Shown here: piece by piece, positions 28,136-35,633 of the stretch | Numbering within the stretch: position 1 is the first letter of the stretch | How the letters are laid out: each line of letters opens with the position of its first letter | Source of the DNA: Thermoleophilaceae bacterium | Lineage (GTDB): Bacteria; Actinomycetota; Thermoleophilia; Solirubrobacterales; Thermoleophilaceae | Direction of reading: 5' to 3' | NCBI GenBank assembly: GCA_013812065.1 | Contig: JACCUC010000186.1 | Span: 1 to 35,633 of the forward strand | Length of the DNA stretch: 35,633 nt | Notes under the pieces: generated by a model | The model's database searches: none | What the model was told of the DNA's origin: nothing | Seen by the model: only the letters and a program-made list of their open reading frames with translations | Translations under genes and position numbers: made by a program

Positions 28136-29595
28136 GCTCGCCGGGGAGGATCCTCGTGGTCGGCCTCGGCGGCGTCTCCCGGTGCACGCTCCCGCTGCTG
28201 TTTCGCCACCTCGAGGTCGATCCGTCGCGGTACACGGTGCTCGACTTCGGCGACGTCGCGGCCGACGACGTGCGCTACGTGGAGGACAGCGGCGCGACGT
28301 TCGTCCGGGGCCGGATCACGCCGCAGAACCACCGCGCCGTGCTGGGCGAGCACGTCGGCCCCGGGGACCTCGTCATCGATCTCGCCTGGAACATCGACAC
28401 CGTCGAGGTGCTCGACTGGTGCCACGGACGGGACGTCCGCTACGTCAACGCGTCGCTCGAGGTGTGGGACCCCTACGCCGGCTCTGCGAGCGAGCCGCCG
28501 CCCGCACGGACGCTCTACGCCCGGCACATGCGACTGCGGGAGAAGCTCGAGCGGTGGGGCGGCAACTCGGGCCCGACGGCGGTGCTCGACCACGGCGCCA
28601 ACCCCGGCCTCGTCTCGCACTTCACGAAGGCCGCGCTGCTCGACATCGCCGACGCGTGGCTCGCCGACGGGGCCGAGCCCGGTCAGCGCCGTGAGGCCGT
28701 CGAGGAGGCGTGCGAGCGGCGCGCATTCAACCGACTCGCCCAGGCGCTCGGAGTCAAGGTCATCCACATCTCAGAGCGCGACACGCAGGTGAGCGCGGAG
28801 CCCAAGCGCGAGAACGAGTTCGTCAACACCTGGTCGGTGGAGGGCTTCTACGAGGAGGGGATCGGCCCAGCCGAGATGGGCTGGGGTACGCACGAGCGCG
28901 TCCTGCCACCCGGCGCCCACGAGCATCCGAGCGGCCCGCGCCACCAGATCTGCCTGGCCCAACCGGGGTGTCGCACCTGGGTGCGCTCGTGGGTGCCGTG
29001 TGGCGAGATCGTGGGAATGGTGATCCGCCACGGCGAGGCGTTCTCGATCTCCGAGCACCTGACCGTCGAGGCGAACGGCGTCCCCGCCTACCGGCCGACC
29101 GTCCACTACGCCTACTGTCCCACCGACGCCGCCATCGCCAGTCTGCACGAGCTCGAGATGCGCGGCTACGCGCTCCAGGAGCGTCAGCGGATCATGTACG
29201 ACGACATCGTCGACGGCCGCGACGAGCTCGGGTGCCTGCTGATGGGGCATCCGTTCAAGAGCTGGTGGGCCGGATCGCTGCTCGATATCCACGAGACGCG
29301 CCGGCTCGTGGGCAACCACAACGCCACGACGCTCCAGGTGGCGGCGTCCGTGCTGGCCGCCGCGCGCTGGATGATCGACCACCCCCGCGAGGGAGTCTGC
29401 ATGCCCGACGACCTGCCCCACGAGCCGATCCTCGAAGTCGCTCGCCCCTACCTGGGCACGCTCGTCTCCGAGCCGGTCGATTGGACGCCGCTCAAGCGCT
29501 GGCCCGATCCCTTCGCCGCCTACGCGCGCCCGAGGCCCGCCGACGAGGACGTGTGGCAGTTCTCGACGTTCCTGGTCCCCGGCCTTGCCGGATGA
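28132..29595 (+). CDS. Homospermidine synthase
   Basis: GTGA overlap with previous stop; RILVVGLGGVSRCTLPLLFRHLEVDPSRYTVLDFGD...VIDLAWNIDTVEVLDWCHGRDVRYVNASLEVWDPY...AVLDHGANPGLVSHFTKAALLDIAD (saccharopine dehydrogenase-like HSS family). Track ORF 27364 start is too early. Confidence 0.87.
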   Translation: MSSPGRILVVGLGGVSRCTLPLLFRHLEVDPSRYTVLDFGDVAADDVRYVEDSGATFVRGRITPQNHRAVLGEHVGPGDLVIDLAWNIDTVEVLDWCHGRDVRYVNASLEVWDPYAGSASEPPPARTLYARHMRLREKLERWGGNSGPTAVLDHGANPGLVSHFTKAALLDIADAWLADGAEPGQRREAVEEACERRAFNRLAQALGVKVIHISERDTQVSAEPKRENEFVNTWSVEGFYEEGIGPAEMGWGTHERVLPPGAHEHPSGPRHQICLAQPGCRTWVRSWVPCGEIVGMVIRHGEAFSISEHLTVEANGVPAYRPTVHYAYCPTDAAIASLHELEMRGYALQERQRIMYDDIVDGRDELGCLLMGHPFKSWWAGSLLDIHETRRLVGNHNATTLQVAASVLAAARWMIDHPREGVCMPDDLPHEPILEVARPYLGTLVSEPVDWTPLKRWPDPFAAYARPRPADEDVWQFSTFLVPGLAG

Positions 29596-29599
29596 GCAT

Positions 29600-29616
29600 G
29601 GGCGCTGGGTGCGCCC
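29600..29616. terminator. Hairpin between convergent homospermidine synthase and bioD
   Basis: GGGCGC-TGGGT-GCGCCC in the 27-nt convergent intergenic gap. Confidence 0.45.
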
Positions 29617-29622
29617 GCACCC

Positions 29623-30318
29623 TCAGGCGCTCGCTAGCGGCGCTTCGGTCAGGACCGCCGTGGAGACGAGGGTGTCGCCCGCCGCGGCGAGCGACCCGCT
29701 CGTGGTGTAGAGCAGTCCCGTGACCGGTACGCCGGTCAGCCGCTGGAGTGAGCGGCGATTGGCCCGCTCGAGCCGGCTTGCGCGCTCCCGCCACGGCGTC
29801 AGGACGATCTCCACGACTTCCAGTCCGACGGCGCGCAACGCCTCGACGGTGAGGAGGGTGTGGTTGATGGTCCCGAGTCCCGGGCGGGCGGCGACGACCA
29901 TCGGCAGGGACAGCTCGAGGGCCAGGTCACGGACCAGGTAAGTGGGCGCGAGCGGGACCAGAACGCCGCCGACACCCTCCACCACGAGCACGTCGGCGCT
30001 CGCCGCCGCCTGAGCGGCGGCCGCGACGATCCGTCCGGGTTCGAGAGCGGTGCCGGCACGCTCGCCGGCCTGATCAGGCGACACCGCCGGTCCGAACCGG
30101 TACGGGGCCACGTCCTCGGGCGACTGGCCGGCGTTCGTCACCGCCGCCAGCAGATCGTGGTCGGGCGGCCACTCGCCGGGCGGCTCGTCCAGACCCGTGA
30201 CGGCCGGCTTGAACGCCGCGACGCGCTCTCCCCGGGCAACGACGGCCGCGCAGATCGCCGCGGCCACGACCGACTTGCCGACCCCGGTGTCGGTCCCGGT
30301 GACGAACAGGCCGTCCAC
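29623..30318 (-). CDS. bioD: Dethiobiotin synthase
   Basis: MDGLFVTGTDTGVGKSVVAAAICAAVVARGERVAAFKPAVTG...VVEGVGGVLVPL. Confidence 0.95.
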   Translation of the reverse strand: MDGLFVTGTDTGVGKSVVAAAICAAVVARGERVAAFKPAVTGLDEPPGEWPPDHDLLAAVTNAGQSPEDVAPYRFGPAVSPDQAGERAGTALEPGRIVAAAAQAAASADVLVVEGVGGVLVPLAPTYLVRDLALELSLPMVVAARPGLGTINHTLLTVEALRAVGLEVVEIVLTPWRERASRLERANRRSLQRLTGVPVTGLLYTTSGSLAAAGDTLVSTAVLTEAPLASA

Positions 30319-30323
30319 GGAAG

Positions 30324-31535
30324 CTACGCGGCGGCGGCGGCGAGCGCGCGAGCGTCGAGGGGCGCCTCCCGCCCCGAGAGTGCCTCGGGCGGAAGCGACT
30401 CGGCGACCGCCCGCGCGGCCTGGCGCAGCTCGCTGCGGGTGTGCGAGGCCATCACCGAGAGGCGCAGCCGCGAGGTTCCCTTCGGGACGGTCGGCGGGCG
30501 GATGGCCTGGGCGAACACCCCGCGCTCGAGGGCTCGCTCCGAGGCGCGGCTGGCCGCGGCCGGCGCCCCCACCACGAGCGGGACGATCTGCGTCCCCGAC
30601 GAGGCGACGTCGACGCCCTCAGCCGCCAGGCCGTCACGCAGGAGCCGGGCGTTTCGACCGAGCCGGGCGACGCGCTGGGGCTCGGCCCGCATGACGTCGA
30701 GCGCGGCGAGCGCTCCGGCCACCGCCGGAGGCGGCAGCGCCGTCGAGAAGATCAGCGTGCGCGCCGAGTTCACCAGGTAGCGAGCGATCGTCGCGTCGCA
30801 GCACGCGTACGCCCCGTAGGAGCCGAGCGCCTTGCCGAGGGTGCCGACGACCACGTCGACCTCCTCGGCGACCCCGGCGGCCGCGGCCGCTCCGCGCCCG
30901 CCCGGCCCCAGCGTCCCGGTCCCGTGGGCCTCGTCGACCATCAGCCGAGCGCCGTGGCGGCGCGCGAGCTCGACGGTGCCCGCGAGCGGCGCGACGTCGC
31001 CGTCCATCGAGAAGACGCCGTCGGTGACAATCAGGCTGGCCCGCCCCGCGGCCTCGCGCAGCCGCCACTCCAGGTGCTCGAGGTCGGCGTGGCGGTAGAC
31101 GAGCGTCTGAGCCCCCGCGAGGCGGCAGCCGTCGACGAGGCTCGCGTGGTTGAGCTCGTCGGAGAGTACGACCCCGCCCGCGCGCGCGAGCGCGGCCACG
31201 ATCCCGGTGTTGGCCAGGTAACCCGACCCGAACAGGACACACCGCTCGGCGCCCCTGAACTCGGCGAGCTCCTCCTCGAGGCGCCGATGGATCGTCATGT
31301 TCCCCGAGATCAGCCGCGAGGCGCCGGCGCCCACGCCCCAGCGCATGGCCGCATCAGCCGCAGCCTCGCGTACGCGCGGGTGGTCGGCGAGGCCGAGGTA
31401 GTTGTTCGAGCACAGCAGCAGGACGGGCCGGCCGTCGAGCAGGACGCGTGGCCCCTGCGGCCCCGAGACGAGGCGCATGCGCCGCAGCAGCCCGCGGTCG
31501 CTCAGCTCGTCGAGGTGTCGCTCGAGGTCGTCCAA
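30324..31535 (-). CDS. bioF: 8-amino-7-oxononanoate synthase
   Basis: LCSNNYLGLADHPRVREAAADAAMRWGVGAGASRLISGNMTIHRRLEEELAEF...DELNHASLVDG...VDEAHGTGTLGPGGRG...GTLGKALGSYGAY. Confidence 0.94.
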   Translation of the reverse strand: MDDLERHLDELSDRGLLRRMRLVSGPQGPRVLLDGRPVLLLCSNNYLGLADHPRVREAAADAAMRWGVGAGASRLISGNMTIHRRLEEELAEFRGAERCVLFGSGYLANTGIVAALARAGGVVLSDELNHASLVDGCRLAGAQTLVYRHADLEHLEWRLREAAGRASLIVTDGVFSMDGDVAPLAGTVELARRHGARLMVDEAHGTGTLGPGGRGAAAAAGVAEEVDVVVGTLGKALGSYGAYACCDATIARYLVNSARTLIFSTALPPPAVAGALAALDVMRAEPQRVARLGRNARLLRDGLAAEGVDVASSGTQIVPLVVGAPAAASRASERALERGVFAQAIRPPTVPKGTSRLRLSVMASHTRSELRQAARAVAESLPPEALSGREAPLDARALAAAAA

Positions 31536-31539
31536 GCCG

Positions 31540-32739
31540 TCAGCCCCCGGGCGCCGCCGGATCGACCTGGACCACCTGGGGAAGGGCCACCGAGCCCTCC
31601 GCCGGTAGGGCGCGGTTGGGCGCCCCGTCCGGACGCGGGGGGACCGAGGGCTTCCTGTGGTGACGAAGCTGGGTCGAGGGATCCCAGAAGCGGGCCTCGG
31701 ACCGACTGTCGACGAGCGCGGCTCCCTCCGCCTGCGGGGCCTCGCCCTCGAGCCACCCCGACCGGTTGTCGGGCCGTGGGTTCGACCCGTTGTCGTCCTG
31801 GCGGGCGACGCTGAGCCCGAGCTCCTCGAACATCGCCCGGTCGTCGGCGGGCTCCGAGCCGAGCGTGGTCAGGAAGTTACCCATCATCACGCCGTTGATC
31901 CCGGCCCGCACGGCGAGTGCGTGGAGCTCGCCGAGGTTCTCGACCCGTCCTCCGCAGAGCCGGAACAGAGCGCCGGGGAGGATCAGGCGGAAGATGGCGA
32001 TCCACTTGACGGCCTCCCACGGGTCCATGTAATCGCGATCGCCGAACTTCGTTCCCGCCCGGGGGTTGAGCATGTTGATCGGCACGCTCGTAGGGTCGAT
32101 CTCGGCGAGCTGGAAGGCCATCTCGACCCGCTGGGCGCGCGACTCGCCGAGGTTGAGGATCCCCCCTACGCAGGTCTCGAGCCCCGCCTCGCGCACGGCG
32201 TCGATGGTCCGCAGGCGTCCCTCGTAGCGCACCGTCGTCGACACCTCGTCGTAGTAGCTCTCCGCGGTCTCGACGTTGTGGTGGACGCGCTGGATCCCGG
32301 CCTCCTTGAGCGCGCGCGCCCGGTCGGCCGACATGTGCCCGACCGACGCGCAGCGCTTGAGGCCGGTCTGCTCTGCGACGAGGCGGGCGCCGTCGAGGAT
32401 CTTCTGGAAGTCACGCTTCGAGAGGCCCTGGCCCTGGGTGACCATGCAGAAGCGGTGCGCGCCCGCCGCTTCCGCCGCCCTGGCGTGCTCGAGGATCTCC
32501 TCCGGCGACATCATCGCGTGCATCGGGGTGTCGGCCTCGGCGAAGCGCGACTGCGCGCAGAAGCCGCAGTCCTCGGCGCAGCCGCCCGACTTGGCGTTGA
32601 CGAGCGAGCACATGTCGGTCGAGTCCGCGAAGCGCTCGACGCGCGCGCGCCACGCGCGTTCGATCAGGGCCTCGATCTCGGCGTGGTCCTCGATCTCGCC
32701 GAGGGCGAGTGCTTCGTCGTAGCTGATGAGCGGCGGCAA
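31540..32739 (-). CDS. bioB: Biotin synthase with ~70-aa C-terminal extension
   Basis: TTG start after GGAGG; DMCSLVNAKSGGCAEDCGFCAQSRF (radical SAM CxxxCxxC) ... YDEVSTTVRYEGRLRTIDAVREAGLETCVGGILNLGE...PINMLNPRAGTKFG. Confidence 0.95.
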   Translation of the reverse strand: MPPLISYDEALALGEIEDHAEIEALIERAWRARVERFADSTDMCSLVNAKSGGCAEDCGFCAQSRFAEADTPMHAMMSPEEILEHARAAEAAGAHRFCMVTQGQGLSKRDFQKILDGARLVAEQTGLKRCASVGHMSADRARALKEAGIQRVHHNVETAESYYDEVSTTVRYEGRLRTIDAVREAGLETCVGGILNLGESRAQRVEMAFQLAEIDPTSVPINMLNPRAGTKFGDRDYMDPWEAVKWIAIFRLILPGALFRLCGGRVENLGELHALAVRAGINGVMMGNFLTTLGSEPADDRAMFEELGLSVARQDDNGSNPRPDNRSGWLEGEAPQAEGAALVDSRSEARFWDPSTQLRHHRKPSVPPRPDGAPNRALPAEGSVALPQVVQVDPAAPGG

Positions 32740-32830
32740 GGGGCCTCCGTGGCCGTGGACGGTACGGGCACGGTAGGCGGGCGGTCGGACGCGACGCCCG
32801 TCGGGCTCCAGGAGACGCCGTGCCTGCTCT

Positions 32831-33049
32831 CTACCCCAAGTGCGGGCTCGCCTCGGCGAACTCCCACCACTGGAGCGGAACCCACTCGCCGCCGACCCAG
32901 GCGTCCACGGCGGCCCCGCGTCCGGTCAGGCTCACGATCGTCCCGGCCGGGTAGCTATGCCCCGACAGTCCGCGGACCGCGACGAGCAGCTTCCCCCGTC
33001 TCCTCTCGGTCGAGCTTCCGCGGCGCGGCACGGTCAGCGTCCCTTCCAC
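32831..33049 (-). CDS. Small hypothetical protein (up to 72 aa)
   Basis: RGKLLVAVRGLSGHSYPAGTIVSLTGRGAAVDAWVGGEWVPLQWWEFAEASPHLG; coherent beta-rich composition, short overlap with upstream enoyl-CoA hydratase gene on same strand. Confidence 0.5.
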   Translation of the reverse strand: MEGTLTVPRRGSSTERRRGKLLVAVRGLSGHSYPAGTIVSLTGRGAAVDAWVGGEWVPLQWWEFAEASPHLG

Positions 33050-33951
33050 TCCGGAGCCCGCTTCTCCGCAAAGGCGGCCACGCCCTCGTGGAAGTCCTCG
33101 CTGTCAAAGCACGACTCGCGCAGCGCCACCAGCTCGCGCTCGAGGTCCTCCGGCAGCGCCCCCCGATGCTCGCGCAGGGCGCGCAGGATCCGCTTGTTGC
33201 CCGAGAGCGAGAGCGGCGAGTTGGCGGCGATCTCGGCGGCGACCGAGACCGATCGCTCTTCGAGCTCCCCGGGCTCGACGACGTGGTTCACGAGGCCGAT
33301 GGCGAGCGCGCGGTCGGCGTCCACGTTGCGCCCGACGTAGAAGAGCTCGTTGGTGGCCGCAAGGCCGCAGGTCTCGACGAACCTGCGCAACCCGGTGTGC
33401 GAGTAGATCAGACCGAGCTTGGCCGGCGGCATGCCGAGCTTCGCGCCGCGAACCGCCAGCCGCAGGTCGGCGGTGACCGCGAGCTCGAGGCCGCCGCCGA
33501 TGGCGGGGCCGTTGATCGCCGCGACCACCGGGTAGGGGTAGCGCTCGAGCGCCACGATGGCGTCGTGGAAGGGGTGGGCGACGAGCCGCTCGGCCTCGCG
33601 GGCGAAGAGCTCGGGATCGTGGAAGCCGCCGATGTCGTAGCCGGCCGAGAAGATCTCGCCCTCGCCGGCGATCAGCAGGCAGCGCGCGTCGAGGCGGCCG
33701 GTCGTCGCCGCGAGAGCGTCGAGCAGCTCGTGGTCGAGCGCGTTGCGCTTCGCGGGATTCGAGATCGTGAGCCGTGCGACCCCGGGGACGGGCTCGTCGA
33801 GCAGGAGCTTGCCCGAGGCCAGGCGCTCGGGCCCGCCGGCGGCGGAGCCGTCGCGGTCTGGGGCTCCGACCTTCGGCAAGGCTACCTCCTCGTGTCCGAT
33901 CGCTCTCAGAAACGCCCGCCGCGGCACGATACCGGCCGCGGAGCGGGTCAT
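33034..33951 (-). CDS. Enoyl-CoA hydratase/isomerase family protein
   Basis: VARLTISNPAKRNALDHELLDAL...LLIAGEGEIFSAGYDIGGF...YPYPVVAAINGPAIGGGLELAVTADLRLAVRGAKLGMPPAKLGLIYS. True start may be an internal codon near LPKVGAP. Confidence 0.92.
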   Translation of the reverse strand: MTRSAAGIVPRRAFLRAIGHEEVALPKVGAPDRDGSAAGGPERLASGKLLLDEPVPGVARLTISNPAKRNALDHELLDALAATTGRLDARCLLIAGEGEIFSAGYDIGGFHDPELFAREAERLVAHPFHDAIVALERYPYPVVAAINGPAIGGGLELAVTADLRLAVRGAKLGMPPAKLGLIYSHTGLRRFVETCGLAATNELFYVGRNVDADRALAIGLVNHVVEPGELEERSVSVAAEIAANSPLSLSGNKRILRALREHRGALPEDLERELVALRESCFDSEDFHEGVAAFAEKRAPEWKGR

Positions 33952-33999
33952 TGCGGTGCGCGAGACCCTCGAAGAAGTGAAGTAGGGTACCTCGGGCGG

Positions 34000-34065
34000 A
34001 TGACATTCCCCTGCTCCTCCGCGACGAGTGATGCGGGCGCGGCCCGGAGGCGCGCGGTGCGGTGA
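34000..34065 (+). CDS. Possible 21-aa leader peptide overlapping glpK start
   Basis: ATG...TGA: MTFPCSSATSDAGAARRRAVR*; preceded by TAGGGT (33983-33988) 11 nt upstream; stop overlaps glpK GTG (GTGA). Confidence 0.3.
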   Translation: MTFPCSSATSDAGAARRRAVR

Positions 34066-35513
34066 TCCTCGGCATCGACCAGGGAACCACGGGCACCACC
34101 TGCCTGGTCCTCGACGAGCGAGCCCGGGTCGCCGGGCGCGCCAACCGCGAGCACCGCCAGCACTTCCCGCGCCCCGGCTGGGTAGAGCACGACCCCGAGG
34201 AGATCTGGGAGAGCGTTCAGGCCACCGTGCACGCCGCGCTCGCCGACGCCGGGACCGACGCCGGCGCGCTCGAGGCCATCGGCATCACCAACCAGCGCGA
34301 GACCGCCCTGGCCTGGGACCGCGACTCCGGCGAGCCGCTCGCGCGCGCGGTGGTGTGGCAGGACCGTCGCACGGCCGGGCGGTGTGACGAACTGCGCGAG
34401 CAGGGCCACGAGCAGCTCTTTCGCGAGCGTACCGGGCTCGTGCTCGACTCTTACTTCAGCGGGACGAAGTGGGAGTGGCTGTTGACCGAGGGCGGCGTCG
34501 ACCCCGGGCGCGCCGCCCTGGGCACGATCGACTCCTGGCTCGTCCACAAGCTGTGCGGCCGCCACGCCACCGATCACTCGAACGCCTCGCGCACGCTCCT
34601 CTTCGACATCCACGAGCGGCGCTTCGACCCCGAGCTGTGCGAGCTCCTGTCGATCCCGCCCGAGGCGCTTCCCGAGCCGCTGGCGAGTGCGCACGTCGTC
34701 GGCGCGACCGAGGCGCTCGGGGGCGGGCGGGGCGTCCCCGTGGCCGGCGTCGCCGGCGACCAGCAGGCCGCGCTCTTCGGCCAGGGCTGTCACGCGGCGG
34801 GACAGGGCAAGAACACCTACGGGACCGGCTCCTTCGTGCTCCAGAACACGGGCCCCGAGCCGCCGCCGCTCGCCCACGGGCTGCTCTCCACGCTCGCGTG
34901 GACGATCGGCGAGGAGCGGACCGACTACGCGGTCGAGGCGAGCATCTTCGTCACCGGCGCGGCGGTGCAGTGGCTGCGCGACGGGCTCGGGATCATCGCC
35001 GAGGCCGCCGAGACCGAGGGGCTCGCCCGCTCGCTCGACACAAACGACGGCGTCTACTTCGTGCCGGCGCTCACGGGCCTCGCCTCACCCCACTGGGATC
35101 CCTACGCGCGCGGAACGCTCGTCGGACTGACCCGCGGCAGCCACCGGGCTCACCTCGCGCGCGCCGCGCTCGAGGCGATCGCCTACCAGACGGTCGACGC
35201 GGTGCGCGCGATGGAGGAGGCCTCGGGCGAGGGGCTCGAGGAGCTGCGCGCCGACGGCGCGGCCGTGGAGAACGGCTGGCTGATGCAGTTCCAGGCCGAC
35301 GTGCTCGGGGTGCCGGTGATGGTGCCCGAGATCGTGGAGACGACAGCGCTCGGGGCCGGCGCGCTCGCCGGGGTCGCGGTCGGCACCTGGACCGAGGAGG
35401 ACGTGCGCGGACTGTGGAGGGAGGCCGCCCGGTACGAGCCGAGCATGTCCGCCGACGAGCGCGAGTCGCTGCTCGCGGGGTGGCACGCGGCTCTCGAGCG
35501 GGCGTGGGGGTAA
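34062..35513 (+). CDS. glpK: Glycerol kinase
   Basis: GTG start; ILGIDQGTTGTTCLVLDERARVAGRANREHRQHFPRPGWVEHDPEEIW...AIGITNQRETALAWDRDSGEPLARAVVWQDRRT...AGVAGDQQAALFGQGC. Confidence 0.95.
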   Translation: MILGIDQGTTGTTCLVLDERARVAGRANREHRQHFPRPGWVEHDPEEIWESVQATVHAALADAGTDAGALEAIGITNQRETALAWDRDSGEPLARAVVWQDRRTAGRCDELREQGHEQLFRERTGLVLDSYFSGTKWEWLLTEGGVDPGRAALGTIDSWLVHKLCGRHATDHSNASRTLLFDIHERRFDPELCELLSIPPEALPEPLASAHVVGATEALGGGRGVPVAGVAGDQQAALFGQGCHAAGQGKNTYGTGSFVLQNTGPEPPPLAHGLLSTLAWTIGEERTDYAVEASIFVTGAAVQWLRDGLGIIAEAAETEGLARSLDTNDGVYFVPALTGLASPHWDPYARGTLVGLTRGSHRAHLARAALEAIAYQTVDAVRAMEEASGEGLEELRADGAAVENGWLMQFQADVLGVPVMVPEIVETTALGAGALAGVAVGTWTEEDVRGLWREAARYEPSMSADERESLLAGWHAALERAWG

Positions 35514-35544
35514 CCGAAGCGCGCCGGCTGGGTATCGAAGGGAA

Positions 35545-35633
35545 GTGAAAGAGCAGGTCTACGTCGATTCTCGCCCGCCGGAGCACTTCACGCGGTTCCA
35601 CGAGCGCGTGCGCCGCGGGCGCCCCGACTGGGC
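35545..35633 (+). CDS. N-terminal fragment of a protein running off the window (possibly acyltransferase; low confidence)
   Basis: SD GAAGGGAA then GTG: VKEQVYVDSRPPEHFTRFHERVRRGRPDW... Confidence 0.45.
   Translation, partial: MKEQVYVDSRPPEHFTRFHERVRRGRPDW

Noticed and set aside
31657-34065. 802-aa plus-strand ORF over bioB and enoyl-CoA hydratase
   Set aside because: Antisense shadow of two recognisable genes; only its last 21 codons (from ATG 34000) are considered, as a possible glpK leader.

Overview
This is a high-GC actinobacterial chromosomal segment, probably Thermoleophilia/Solirubrobacterales-like (lineage is inferred from gene content and style only). The left ~10.6 kb is the spc/alpha ribosomal protein superoperon: rpsQ-rplN-rplX-rplE-rpsN-rpsH-rplF-rplR-rpsE-rpmD-rplO-secY-adk-map-rpmJ-rpsM-rpsK-rpsD-rpoA-rplQ. 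Two of these genes, rpmD and rpmJ, are too short to appear in the ORF track and were found by reading the DNA. infA is absent from its usual place between map and rpmJ, and rplM-rpsI do not follow truA. Next come a methyltransferase, a flavodoxin/FMN-reductase gene with an apparent frameshift, truA, surE, ligA, a patatin, a long-chain acyl-CoA synthetase, a 58-aa HTH-like protein behind a palindromic promoter, Nif3, an 84-aa orphan, a PQQ-type sugar dehydrogenase, an RTX-repeat protein and rubredoxin. The right part has split biotin genes (bioA; bioB-bioF-bioD) around a polyamine block (type III PLP decarboxylase plus homospermidine synthase), then an enoyl-CoA hydratase, glpK and a truncated gene. 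The most interesting signal across the window is a TANNNT -10-like hexamer 6-11 nt upstream of about 16 start codons, which suggests widespread leaderless transcription. I saw no CRISPR array, tRNA/rRNA gene, transposon or defence island. Most of the window is ordinary housekeeping DNA.
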